Assembly: GCA_020444985.1 (NCBI GenBank)
Contig: JAGRHK010000146.1
Span: 1 to 5,482 of the forward strand
From: Candidatus Competibacteraceae bacterium
GTDB lineage: Bacteria > Pseudomonadota > Gammaproteobacteria > Competibacterales > Competibacteraceae
Reading direction: 5' to 3'
DNA length: 5,482 nt
The position numbers and the translations under genes are program-made. Every line of letters begins with the position of its first letter. Position 1 is the first letter of the stretch. Positions 1 through 5,482 of this stretch are shown in pieces. A model generated the notes under the pieces. That model did not search any database, was not told where the DNA came from, and saw nothing but the letters and a program-made list of their open reading frames with translations.

Positions 1-37
1 GTAGATGTGGATCTGCACAGACTTCTTGCCAGTTCAT
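1..37 (-). CDS. Start of a Uma2-family (DUF820) protein, cut by the window edge
   Basis: Only the first 12 codons are present, reading MNWQEVCADPHL from the ATG at 37–35. This opening, with the W-Q-x-V-C and P-x-L pattern, resembles the N-terminus of bacterial Uma2/DUF820 proteins, which have a PD-(D/E)XK nuclease-like fold, occur in many copies in some genomes, and have poorly defined functions. That family match is from memory of typical N-termini and rests on 12 residues. That a gene starts here is better supported: the ATG overlaps the recN stop by one base (TAATG), and an AAGGAG ribosome binding site lies 7 nt upstream inside recN. The gene is probably co-transcribed and translationally coupled with recN. 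None of the catalytic region is visible, so activity cannot be judged. Confident about the start, only moderately about the family. Confidence 0.55.
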   Translation of the reverse strand, partial: MNWQEVCADPHL

Positions 38-1725
38 TAAAGTTCTCCTTCCAGCGTCGATAACGCTGCTTTTTCTACCATTTCCTGCGCGTGGGCCAGA
101 GTATTCGCCGTCAATTCCAGCCCGCCCAGCATCCGGGCAATTTCCGTGATGCGTTCGCCGGTCTCCAAAGGCAGCACTTGCGTATGGGTATTTTCGCCAT
201 CCGTTTGCTTTTCGACCTTGAGTTGCTGATGAGCTTGTGCAGCCACTTGTGGCAGATGGGTCACGCACAGCACCTGCCGGTTATCGCCCAGGGTCCGCAG
301 TTGCCGGCCCACAACTTCCGCTACGCCGCCACCGATACCGGTATCGACTTCATCGAAAATCAGCGTCGGGATGCGCGCGGCGCGCGCGGTAATTACTTGA
401 ATGGCCAGGCTGATGCGCGACAATTCGCCGCCCGATACCACTTTGGATAAAGGCCGCACGGGTTGCCCTGGATTGGCGCTGACCAGGAATTCGACCGTTT
501 CCAGTCCGCTCACTGTGGGCTTCTCCAGGCGTTCCAGCGCGATGCTGAACCGTCCCCCCGGCATCCCCAAACCCGCCAGCGCTTGTGAAACCCGTTTCCC
601 GAGTTCCTGCGCCGCCGCCGCGCGTTGTGTGCTCAGCTGATCAGCCGATTCTTGATAGGTCGCCCGCGCCGCTTTCACCGCCTGTTGCAATGCATCCAGT
701 CGGGTTTCACTATGCTCCAGTCCGTCCAGTTCGGTTTCGAAGCGCGCTCGCAGCGCCGGCAACTCCCCCGCATCGACGCGATGTTTGCGCGCGAGTTGGT
801 GCGCCGCATGCAAGCGCTGGTCAATCTGCGCCAGATGCCCAGGATCAAGATCCAGCGCCTGTACATAACTGCGCAACTCGCCGCTGGCCTCCTGCACTTG
901 AATCAGCGCGGCGTTCAGCAGCTCGCTCACAGGGTTCAAGCATTCATCCAGTCGGCTCAGCGTTTCCAGTTCCCGTAAACTCTGATTCAGCCGGTCGGCA
1001 ACCGCATCTTCATCGCTTTCGCTGAGCCAGACCAGCAGACGCTGACCCGTTTCCAGCAATTGACTGGCGTGGGCTAACCGTTTCTGCTCAGTTTCCAGCT
1101 CCGCGACTTCGCCCACGGCCAGATTGAGCGCCGCCAGCTCCCGCAGGTGATAACGCAGAATATCCAGCCGGGCGTCGCGTTCCTGACTGGCTTGGCGCAA
1201 ATCGCGCCATTCCTGGCGCAACTGATTCCAACTTCGGTAACGCTCCGCGACTTCAGCGACGAAATCCGCGTTGCCTGCATAGTCATCCAGCAATTGCCGC
1301 TGTGCTTCGCGTCGCAACAACGACTGATGTTCATGTTGCCCGTGGATATCGACCAGTCGCTCGCCCAGTTCCCGCAGCGCTTGGGCCGGTTGCGGAACGC
1401 CATTGATGTAATTGCGGGAGCGCCCATTACGGGCCACCACCCGGCGCAGATGGCATTCTCCGGCATGGTTCAGATCGCGCTCCGTGAGCCAGGCTTGCGC
1501 CGCTGGCAGGGCATCGAGGTCGAAGGCTGCGCTGAGGTCCGTCCGCTCTGCACCGTGCCGGATCACGCTGCTGTCGGCCCGGTCACCCAACAATAAACCA
1601 ATGGCGTCGACTAAAATGGATTTGCCGGCCCCGGTTTCTCCGGTTACGGCCGTCATGCCTGCCGCCAGTTCCAGCTCCAGTTCCTCAACAATGGCGAAAT
1701 CGCGAATGCGCAACTGGGTCAGCAT
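37..1725 (-). CDS. recN: DNA repair protein RecN (SMC-like ATPase)
   Basis: RecN is a cytoplasmic SMC-like ATPase that acts early in double-strand break repair, helping hold DNA ends and sister chromatids together for RecA-dependent recombination. The 562-residue product is close to the E. coli length (about 553). Visible motifs in order: Walker A GETGAGKS at 29–36 (K35); the RecN-typical DIHGQHEHQSLL at 126–137; a charged, Leu-rich coiled-coil region about 155–380 with the short helical break expected of a RecN hairpin arm; ABC signature VSGGELSR at 430–437; Walker B and D-loop TLIFDEVDTG at 454–463; switch histidine in VTH at 488–490; and ARMLGG at 530–535. All ATPase motifs are intact. The start is chosen because MLTQLRIRDFAIVEELEL matches the family N-terminus and it lies 10 nt after the nadK stop. 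No strong Shine-Dalgarno precedes it, so coupling to nadK translation is likely. I saw no LexA-type CTG-N10-CAG site just upstream, so SOS control is not evident. Confidence 0.98.
   Translation of the reverse strand: MLTQLRIRDFAIVEELELELAAGMTAVTGETGAGKSILVDAIGLLLGDRADSSVIRHGAERTDLSAAFDLDALPAAQAWLTERDLNHAGECHLRRVVARNGRSRNYINGVPQPAQALRELGERLVDIHGQHEHQSLLRREAQRQLLDDYAGNADFVAEVAERYRSWNQLRQEWRDLRQASQERDARLDILRYHLRELAALNLAVGEVAELETEQKRLAHASQLLETGQRLLVWLSESDEDAVADRLNQSLRELETLSRLDECLNPVSELLNAALIQVQEASGELRSYVQALDLDPGHLAQIDQRLHAAHQLARKHRVDAGELPALRARFETELDGLEHSETRLDALQQAVKAARATYQESADQLSTQRAAAAQELGKRVSQALAGLGMPGGRFSIALERLEKPTVSGLETVEFLVSANPGQPVRPLSKVVSGGELSRISLAIQVITARAARIPTLIFDEVDTGIGGGVAEVVGRQLRTLGDNRQVLCVTHLPQVAAQAHQQLKVEKQTDGENTHTQVLPLETGERITEIARMLGGLELTANTLAHAQEMVEKAALSTLEGEL
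45..50 (-). promoter_or_regulatory. Ribosome binding site for the gene downstream of recN
   Basis: On the minus strand the last codons of recN contain AAGGAG, followed by 7 nt and then the ATG at 37–35. Match and spacing are near ideal for a Shine-Dalgarno element. It supports a genuine start at the TAATG overlap and suggests that ribosomes finishing recN can reinitiate there. Confidence 0.75.
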
Positions 1726-1735
1726 GACAGCGAGT

Positions 1736-2641
1736 TCAGATGAATGGCGACGCTTCTGGACTCAAGCCCCAGCGCAGTTTGGCCCGCAGCAGCTTGAAAT
1801 AGTCATGGTTGACCGGATGCAGCAGTCTGACTTTATGCGCTTTTTTACGAATGACCACGCGGTCGCCGGGTTCAATCGCCAGGCTGACTTGCCCATCGCA
1901 GGTAATTTGTGACTGGGTGGTCGTGGCGGCGTTAAGCACCACTTCGATGCTGCTGTTGGCGTTGACCACAATCGGTCGATGCGTCAGGGTGTGCGGGCAA
2001 ATCGGCACCAGCACCACGGCTTCCAGACTGGGATAGATGATCGGCCCGCCGCCCGCCAGCGCGTAGGCGGTAGAGCCTGTCGGGGTGGAAATGATCAGAC
2101 CATCGGCATGGTAGGCATTCAGAAAACGGCCGTCGAGAAAGGTGTCCACCTCAATCATCCGCGCCACTTCGCATTTGTGAACGACCACGTCATTCAGCGC
2201 GTCTGCTTCGCCAGTCACCTGACCGTTGCGCAAGACTTGGGCATGCAGGATTAAACGGCGCGCCTCACGAAATTCGCCGTTCAGCACCTCGTCCAGTCGG
2301 TGCGGGAGTTCGCCTGGGGACACGTCGGCCAGAAAGCCCAGCCGGCCCAGGTTAATGCCCAGGATCGGCGTTTCGTAATCGCCCAGCGAACGGGCGGCAT
2401 TCAGCATGGTGCCATCGCCGCCCATGACAATGACCAGGTCGCATTGTTCACCGATGGCTTCCCGGCTGGCGACCTCCAGATCATGGTTGGGAATCAAACG
2501 GGCTGAACTTTCATCGAGCAGCACCCGCAGTTGGCGCTGCTGCCGCAAATGATCAGCGATTTGATGGAGGGTGCCGGCAACATTCGGATCGCCGAATTTG
2601 CCAATCAGACCAATGGTGTGGAAGACCGGAGTAGAGGACAT
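1736..2641 (-). CDS. nadK: NAD kinase (ATP-dependent NAD+ 2'-phosphotransferase)
   Basis: NAD kinase phosphorylates NAD+ to NADP+ in the cytoplasm and is the main source of NADP(H). The 301-residue protein is slightly longer than E. coli NadK (292). Conserved family motifs are present: GGDGTML at 74–80 with catalytic Asp76; GINLGRLGFLAD at 95–106; LNDVVVHK at 149–156, carrying the Asn-Asp pair that contacts NAD; DGLIISTPTGSTAYALAGGG at 180–199; and CDGQ at 248–251. Both N- and C-terminal lobes are complete, with no frameshift. The ATG at 2641 is the first plausible start, and the residues HTIGLIGKFGDP at 8–19 fit the N-terminal strand of the fold. The Shine-Dalgarno is weak (GGA about 4 nt upstream). 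nadK followed directly by recN is the order known in E. coli, which supports both names. The next gene upstream is divergent, so the promoter should lie within 2642–2845, but I found no convincing hexamer pair. Confidence 0.98.
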   Translation of the reverse strand: MSSTPVFHTIGLIGKFGDPNVAGTLHQIADHLRQQRQLRVLLDESSARLIPNHDLEVASREAIGEQCDLVIVMGGDGTMLNAARSLGDYETPILGINLGRLGFLADVSPGELPHRLDEVLNGEFREARRLILHAQVLRNGQVTGEADALNDVVVHKCEVARMIEVDTFLDGRFLNAYHADGLIISTPTGSTAYALAGGGPIIYPSLEAVVLVPICPHTLTHRPIVVNANSSIEVVLNAATTTQSQITCDGQVSLAIEPGDRVVIRKKAHKVRLLHPVNHDYFKLLRAKLRWGLSPEASPFI

Positions 2642-2818
2642 GATTCCGTACTGATTGTGGTGACTGCGAACAACTTATCATTTTAGGCGAAAGTGCGCCA
2701 TGCGCCGAAGCCTCAACTGAATAATCGCGTCGCTCACGCTCTGATGAGAAATGAGAGACAGCATTTTTCAAGCGAATAATGCGCAATGCATTGTCTGACA
2801 TGAAGTGGACACGATCTG

Positions 2819-2833
2819 CTGAAATTTTTTCAG
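2819..2833. repeat. Inverted repeat over the candidate -35 element
   Basis: CTGAAA-TTT-TTTCAG has perfect 6-bp arms around a 3-nt centre. Its left arm is the proposed -35 hexamer, a typical place for a repressor or activator site. It is not a LexA box: the CTG…CAG spacing is 9 rather than 10. A second palindrome, TCTTTTAAAAGA, lies at 2857–2868 just past the predicted transcription start. The regulator, if any, is unknown. Confidence 0.35.
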
Positions 2834-2847
2834 GAGCTTGCTAGTAT
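2819..2847 (+). promoter_or_regulatory. Candidate sigma-70 promoter with extended -10 for the HD-GYP gene
   Basis: CTGAAA at 2819–2824 (4 of 6 to TTGACA), 17 nt, then TAGTAT at 2842–2847 (4 of 6 to TATAAT). TG at 2839–2840 is correctly placed for an extended -10 (TGCTAGTAT). Predicted transcription start is near 2854, giving a leader of about 284 nt before the ATG at 3138. The individual hexamers are weak; spacing and the TG element carry the call. Hypothetical until the start site is mapped. Confidence 0.4.
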
Positions 2848-3018
2848 GGACGAGTGTCTTTTAAAAGATCGTAAGCTCGTCAGCGGTTTCTCTCAGGTTG
2901 CTGTCAGGGATTCGATCCCCCGTCTGCTCTGGCCGCACGACGACACCCAGATGATCGATTCCGACTGGCGCCAACTCTTTATTGATTGTGAGCTGTGTAG
3001 GAGGTTTGCTCGGCGCCG

Positions 3019-3123
3019 GGTTGTCGCATTCACCGTTTCAACCGAGGATCATACTGGAAGACTCAATATGGAGATTCCAGACGGTTGAACTTTCCCGTAT
3101 GCGGGCGAAAAAACCGAACGGTT
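3019..3123 (+). promoter_or_regulatory. Structured leader with alternating complementary arms upstream of the HD-GYP gene
   Basis: Five short arms alternate in sense along the leader: GGTTG (3019–3023), TTCAACCG (3037–3044), CGGTTGAA (3082–3089), AACCG (3112–3116) and CGGTT (3119–3123). The second and third make a perfect 8-bp stem that encloses a further perfect 6-bp stem, CTGGAA (3054–3059) with TTCCAG (3075–3080), and a 3-bp CTC/GAG tip around AATATG. Alternatively, arm 2 can pair with arm 1, and arm 4 with arm 3 or arm 5. The last arm ends 4 nt before the Shine-Dalgarno element. This layout could switch translation or transcription, but it matches no riboswitch class I know; in particular I do not see the conserved core of the class I cyclic di-GMP riboswitch. 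The base pairing is seen in the sequence; a regulatory role is inference. Confidence 0.35.
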
Positions 3124-3127
3124 ACGC

Positions 3128-3131
3128 GAGG
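3128..3131 (+). promoter_or_regulatory. Ribosome binding site fixing the HD-GYP start at 3138
   Basis: GAGG, 6 nt before ATG 3138. The upstream in-frame ATGs at 2982 and 3099 lack a comparable element, and the residues they would add do not look like part of a receiver domain. The start at 3138 is therefore preferred. Confidence 0.7.
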
Positions 3132-3137
3132 TCAGAT

Positions 3138-4298
3138 ATGACGACTTCTACTACAGGGCAAAACTTCCAGAAAACCATTCTTATCGTCGATGATCTGCCG
3201 GAAAATCTGACGGTGCTGGGTGAGTTGCTGCAACCGACTTACCAAGTGCGCGCTGCCGTTTCCGGTGCGCGCGCTCTGCAAATCGCCCGATCCGAGCCAA
3301 AACCCGATTTGATCCTGCTGGATGTGATGATGCCGGATCTGGATGGCTATGCCGTTTTTGCCCGATTGCGTGAAGATGCGCGAACGCGCGATATTCCTGT
3401 CATTTTCGTGACGGCATTGGATACCGCCATCAATGAGCAACACGGTTTGGAGCTGGGGGCGGTCGATTACATTACCAAGCCGCTGCGGCCTTCGATCGTG
3501 CTGGCGCGGGTTCATACGCAACTGGAATTGAAGGAGGCGCGGGACCGGCTGCGCGACCAGAATGCGTTTCTTGAAGCCGAAATTGCCCGGCGCATGGCCG
3601 AAAATCAACTGATTCAGAATATCACCATTCATGCTCTGGCCCGCTTGGCTGAAACCCGTGATCCCGAGACCGGCAACCACTTGCGCCGCACCCAGGAATA
3701 CGTGCGTGTCCTGGCGCTGTCGTTGCAAAACAATCAACGCTTTTCCTCGTTCCTGACACACCATACCATTCAGCTCCTGGCTAAATCAGCGCCGCTGCAT
3801 GACATCGGCAAAGTCGGCATTCCTGATCACATTCTGCTTAAACCGGGCAAACTCAGTCCGGAGGAATGGGCGATTATGAAAACCCACGCCGAGCTTGGCC
3901 GTGAAGCGCTTGAACAGGCGGAACGCGACGCTGAAAAACCGGTCGAATTTTTGGCCTTGGCTAAGGAAATCGCGCATTATCACCATGAAAAATGGGACGG
4001 TAGCGGTTATCCCCAAGGATTGGCGGGAGACGCGATTCCCATCTCGGCGCGGCTGATGGCGCTGGCGGATGTCTTCGATGCGCTGATCACCCGGCGCGTT
4101 TACAAACCACCCATGCCCTACGCGCAAGCCCGCGCCATTATCGTGGCCGAGCGCGAACGCCATTTCGAGCCGGACGTTGTGGACGTCTTTATCCATTGCT
4201 TTGACGAATTCTGCGCGATCGCCGACCGCTACGGCGATAGTGAAGAAGCCTTGAAGGTGAAACTGGCTCTGATTCAGAGTAGAGGTGGCGGAATATAG
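3138..4298 (+). CDS. REC–HD-GYP response regulator, predicted cyclic di-GMP phosphodiesterase
   Basis: This is a 386-residue cytoplasmic regulator of the RpfG-like architecture. Residues about 12–128 form a receiver domain with acidic pair D18/D19, phosphoacceptor D62 in LLDVMMPDLDG, T92 and K114 (ITKP). A charged helical linker at about 128–160 is probably a coiled coil that passes on the signal. Residues about 160–365 form an HD-GYP domain: ETRDPETGNH at 172–181, the HD pair H221/D222 in HDIGKVGIPD, H250 in KTHAELG, HHEKWDGSGYP at 282–292 with the GYP triplet intact, and D311 in ALADVFDAL. All expected metal and signature residues are present, so it is predicted to hydrolyse cyclic di-GMP when phosphorylated. 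An open frame extends upstream to 2982, but start 3138 has the ribosome binding site and gives the normal REC N-terminus. No histidine kinase precedes it; the downstream multi-PAS protein may be its partner. No exact gene name can be assigned. Confidence 0.95.
   Translation: MTTSTTGQNFQKTILIVDDLPENLTVLGELLQPTYQVRAAVSGARALQIARSEPKPDLILLDVMMPDLDGYAVFARLREDARTRDIPVIFVTALDTAINEQHGLELGAVDYITKPLRPSIVLARVHTQLELKEARDRLRDQNAFLEAEIARRMAENQLIQNITIHALARLAETRDPETGNHLRRTQEYVRVLALSLQNNQRFSSFLTHHTIQLLAKSAPLHDIGKVGIPDHILLKPGKLSPEEWAIMKTHAELGREALEQAERDAEKPVEFLALAKEIAHYHHEKWDGSGYPQGLAGDAIPISARLMALADVFDALITRRVYKPPMPYAQARAIIVAERERHFEPDVVDVFIHCFDEFCAIADRYGDSEEALKVKLALIQSRGGGI
4218..4238. repeat. Perfect 7-7-7 inverted repeat, possible activator site
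   Basis: ATCGCCG, a 7-nt spacer, then CGGCGAT, inside the 3' end of the HD-GYP gene (encoding IADRYGD). Its centre is about 126 nt upstream of the start site predicted from the sigma-54 promoter at 4327–4343. That is the distance range where enhancer-binding activators usually sit. It matches no consensus I recognise, such as NtrC or FleQ, and could simply reflect codon choice. Confidence 0.25.
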
Positions 4299-4326
4299 AT
4301 TAATGTAGATCGCGGCGTCTGTTCTA

Positions 4327-4343
4327 TAGGCACGTCGCTTGCA
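4327..4343 (+). promoter_or_regulatory. Sigma-54 (RpoN) -24/-12 promoter for the multi-PAS gene
   Basis: The sequence is TAGGCAC, 5 nt, TTGCA, against the RpoN consensus TTGGCAC-N5-TTGCA, with one mismatch. The invariant GG (4329–4330) and GC (4341–4342) are exactly 12 nt apart, as RpoN requires, and the G following GGCAC also fits the extended consensus. It lies in the 87-nt gap before the PAS gene and points toward it. The predicted transcription start is near 4354, leaving a leader of about 32 nt. RpoN promoters need an ATP-dependent enhancer-binding activator, so the PAS gene is probably turned on by a specific signal. Confidence 0.72.
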
Positions 4344-4385
4344 GGATATTTAGGGTCTGTAATTTTGAATAGACCGGGTGCGCGT

Positions 4386-5482
4386 ATGAAAGCGAAAGCT
4401 CCGAATCATCCTGATGCTACTCCCGGCGTCAAACCGTTGACTCCTTTGCACGACTCGCCTCTTACCTCCAGCGCCAATCCGCAAGAAGAATCGCTGCAGT
4501 TGCGACACCGGCTGGATCGGGCGTTGGACGCTGCCGGCATCGGCGTCTGGGAATACGACCACGTTGCTGATGCCAGCTTTTGGCATCCCTGCTTGCGCGC
4601 CTTGCTGGGCTATAGCGCGGAGCAGGCTCCAACCGACTTGGCAAGCTGGCTCAGTCTGATCCACCCGGACGACCTGCCGGACGTGCAAGCGCGCGTTGAG
4701 ACGATGCTGTCAGCGGCCGGCAACCCGGCCGACAACCTACTGTTCGAGGCTGAATATCGTCTGCGTGTGGCGGATGGTCGCTGGAGGTGGTTTTACGCAC
4801 GGGGTCGGGTCGTGCAGCGGGATGCGCTGGGGCAGCCGCTGCTGAGCATGGGGACTCTTACGGACATCTCCGAGCGTAAGAATGCCGAATTATTGTCACA
4901 AACGTCGGCTCAGGCAGAAACCGCCAACCCGCAGCAAAATCTGGCCGAATCGTTCGGCGCCATCCGCGATACGAAGCAGATAAGTCAGCAGGAAGCCTTG
5001 CAACACAGCGAAACGCTTTTGCGCGCCACGCTGGATTCGACCGCCGACGGTATCCTGGTCATCGGCGAGAACGGCGCGATGTTAATCGCCAACCGCCGCT
5101 TCCAGGAATTGTGGCGGATACCGGGCGAATTGGTTGCCGCTGGGCAAGATGAGCCGTTGCTTAGCTATGTGCTCGATCAACTCACCGATCCCGAAGGCTT
5201 CATGCGGGACGTGCAGCGACTCTATCGGACGGACGAAATCTGTTGGGACATTTTGCACTTCAAGGATGGCCGGATTTTCGAGCGATTTACCCGTGCGGTT
5301 CTTCTGGATGATCAGCAAGCGCGTCTCTGGAGTTTCCGCGACGTCACCGAAGAGAGAAAAATACAACGCACGCTGGACGTCGAACGCACTTGGTTGCGAA
5401 CGCTGATACGGACCATTCCCGATCTGGTTTGGCTCAAGGATCTCGATGGGGCCTATATGCTCTGCAACCCGGCTTTTGAGCG
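4386..5482 (+). CDS. Multi-PAS sensor protein, C-terminus beyond the window
   Basis: At least 365 residues are visible with no stop. After a Pro-rich, low-complexity N-terminus (1–35), PAS domain 1 spans about 40–166, with GIGVWEYD, LIHPDDLP at 91–98 and the closing GTLTDISERK. A polar Gln/Glu-rich linker (167–205) follows. PAS domain 2 spans about 206–325, with DSTADGILVI and ending SFRDVTEERK. A third PAS begins at about 333 with IPDLVWLKDLDGAYMLCNPAFE and is cut by the window edge. No signal peptide or membrane segment is seen, so this part is cytoplasmic. Proteins like this usually end in a histidine kinase or GGDEF/EAL module; which applies here cannot be seen. Being next to a REC–HD-GYP regulator suggests a signalling partner. 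The ATG at 4386 is the first ATG in frame and sits 32 nt after the predicted RpoN start site, though its Shine-Dalgarno is weak. TTG at 4365 is an alternative start. Confidence 0.92.
   Translation, partial: MKAKAPNHPDATPGVKPLTPLHDSPLTSSANPQEESLQLRHRLDRALDAAGIGVWEYDHVADASFWHPCLRALLGYSAEQAPTDLASWLSLIHPDDLPDVQARVETMLSAAGNPADNLLFEAEYRLRVADGRWRWFYARGRVVQRDALGQPLLSMGTLTDISERKNAELLSQTSAQAETANPQQNLAESFGAIRDTKQISQQEALQHSETLLRATLDSTADGILVIGENGAMLIANRRFQELWRIPGELVAAGQDEPLLSYVLDQLTDPEGFMRDVQRLYRTDEICWDILHFKDGRIFERFTRAVLLDDQQARLWSFRDVTEERKIQRTLDVERTWLRTLIRTIPDLVWLKDLDGAYMLCNPAFE

Larger units (their letters stand above)
2642..3137. other. Divergent intergenic region with long leader, no convincing gene
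   Basis: This 496-nt stretch separates nadK (leftward) from the HD-GYP regulator (rightward) and must hold promoters for both. Towards nadK, the minus strand has an AT-rich TAAAATGATAA patch around 2675–2685 that could contribute a -10 element, but no matching -35 was found. Other visible items are a tandem 7-mer TGCGCCA/TGCGCCG at 2694–2707, a 10-bp palindrome CAATGCATTG at 2784–2793, a 15-bp inverted repeat at 2819–2833, a 12-bp palindrome TCTTTTAAAAGA at 2857–2868, and an orphan AGGAGG at 2999–3004 with no ATG or GTG at a useful distance. An 80-codon open frame at 2846–3088 has a good AGGAG upstream but no recognisable product; its ATG overlaps the candidate -10 box, and its end lies inside the leader stem. 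I treat it as unproven. Confidence 0.6.

Noticed and set aside
91..1912. Plus-strand open frames opposite recN and nadK
   Set aside because: They are antisense to two confidently identified genes and have no recognisable products.
2750..2772. Heat-shock (sigma-32) promoter toward nadK: minus-strand CTTGAAA followed by CTCATT
   Set aside because: The 10-nt spacing is too short for a sigma-32 promoter and the -10 match is poor.
2553..2801. 82-codon minus-strand open frame overlapping the nadK start
   Set aside because: It overlaps the well-supported nadK N-terminus in another frame, has no ribosome binding site, and has no recognisable product.
2806..2820. Second sigma-54-like site, TGGACACGATCTGCT
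   Set aside because: The GG-to-GC distance is 11 instead of the strict 12, and the TTGC element is incomplete.
2819..2833. LexA box reading of CTGAAATTTTTTCAG
   Set aside because: The CTG…CAG spacing is 9, not 10, and the expected T and A next to the triplets are missing.
2846..3088. 80-codon open frame with AGGAG at 2832–2836
   Set aside because: No recognisable domain. It uses several AGG/AGA codons, its ATG overlaps a candidate -10 box, and its 3' end lies within the leader stem. It could be an upstream reading frame, but the sequence alone does not support a gene.
3091..3131. Class I cyclic di-GMP riboswitch suggested by GGGCGAAAAAACC near the HD-GYP start
   Set aside because: The conserved paired core and the tetraloop-receptor arrangement are not visible; there are only short local hairpins (CCCG/CGGG and AACC/GGTT).
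2982..3137. Upstream in-frame extension of the HD-GYP gene (ATG at 2982 or 3099)
   Set aside because: The added residues do not resemble a receiver domain and neither ATG has a ribosome binding site. ATG 3138 has GAGG at 6 nt and gives a normal REC N-terminus.
3132..4196. Long antisense open frames (3132–3764 and 3786–4196, minus strand)
   Set aside because: They are antisense to an intact REC–HD-GYP gene with all motifs, and their translations show no domain; they are shadows of GC-rich coding sequence.
4312..4338. Terminator after the HD-GYP gene: GCGGCG paired with CGTCGC
   Set aside because: The stem contains a G·U pair and a 15-nt loop, has no following T-tract, and overlaps the RpoN -24 element.

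Overview
The window looks like chromosomal DNA of a moderately GC-rich Gammaproteobacterium. The adjacent nadK and recN genes in the same orientation match the order known from E. coli and relatives. The protein styles (a REC–HD-GYP regulator and a multi-PAS sensor) fit an environmental, signalling-rich member of the class. I cannot fix the genus from sequence alone; a Competibacter-like lineage is only a guess.

Left half, minus strand (1–2641): a compact unit reads right to left as nadK (NAD kinase, 1736–2641), recN (DNA-repair SMC-like ATPase, 37–1725), then the first 12 codons of a third gene (1–37). That third start resembles a Uma2-family (DUF820) nuclease-fold protein. nadK and recN are 10 nt apart. 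The recN stop and the next start share one base (TAATG), and a good ribosome binding site lies in the recN 3' end. The three genes are probably one transcript.

Middle (2642–3137): a 496-nt divergent intergenic region. It holds a candidate extended -10 promoter pointing right, an inverted repeat over its -35 element, and a long leader (about 280 nt if that promoter is used). The last 105 nt of the leader carry five alternating GGTTG/CAACC-type arms that can form mutually exclusive stems. No gene is confidently supported here.

Right half, plus strand (3138–5482): a complete REC–HD-GYP response regulator (3138–4298), predicted to hydrolyse cyclic di-GMP, is followed after 87 nt by a multi-PAS sensor protein that runs off the window (4386 onward). 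The 87-nt gap contains a near-perfect sigma-54 (RpoN) -24/-12 promoter at 4327–4343. The PAS gene can therefore probably be switched on separately, by RpoN and an enhancer-binding protein. A perfect 7-7-7 inverted repeat about 126 nt upstream of the predicted start site is a possible activator site.

Together the right half reads as a cyclic di-GMP/two-component signalling module beside a housekeeping nadK–recN unit. No mobile element, CRISPR array, tRNA or rRNA is visible. The most interesting content is regulatory: the RpoN promoter and the structured leader. I see no wholly new multi-gene system.
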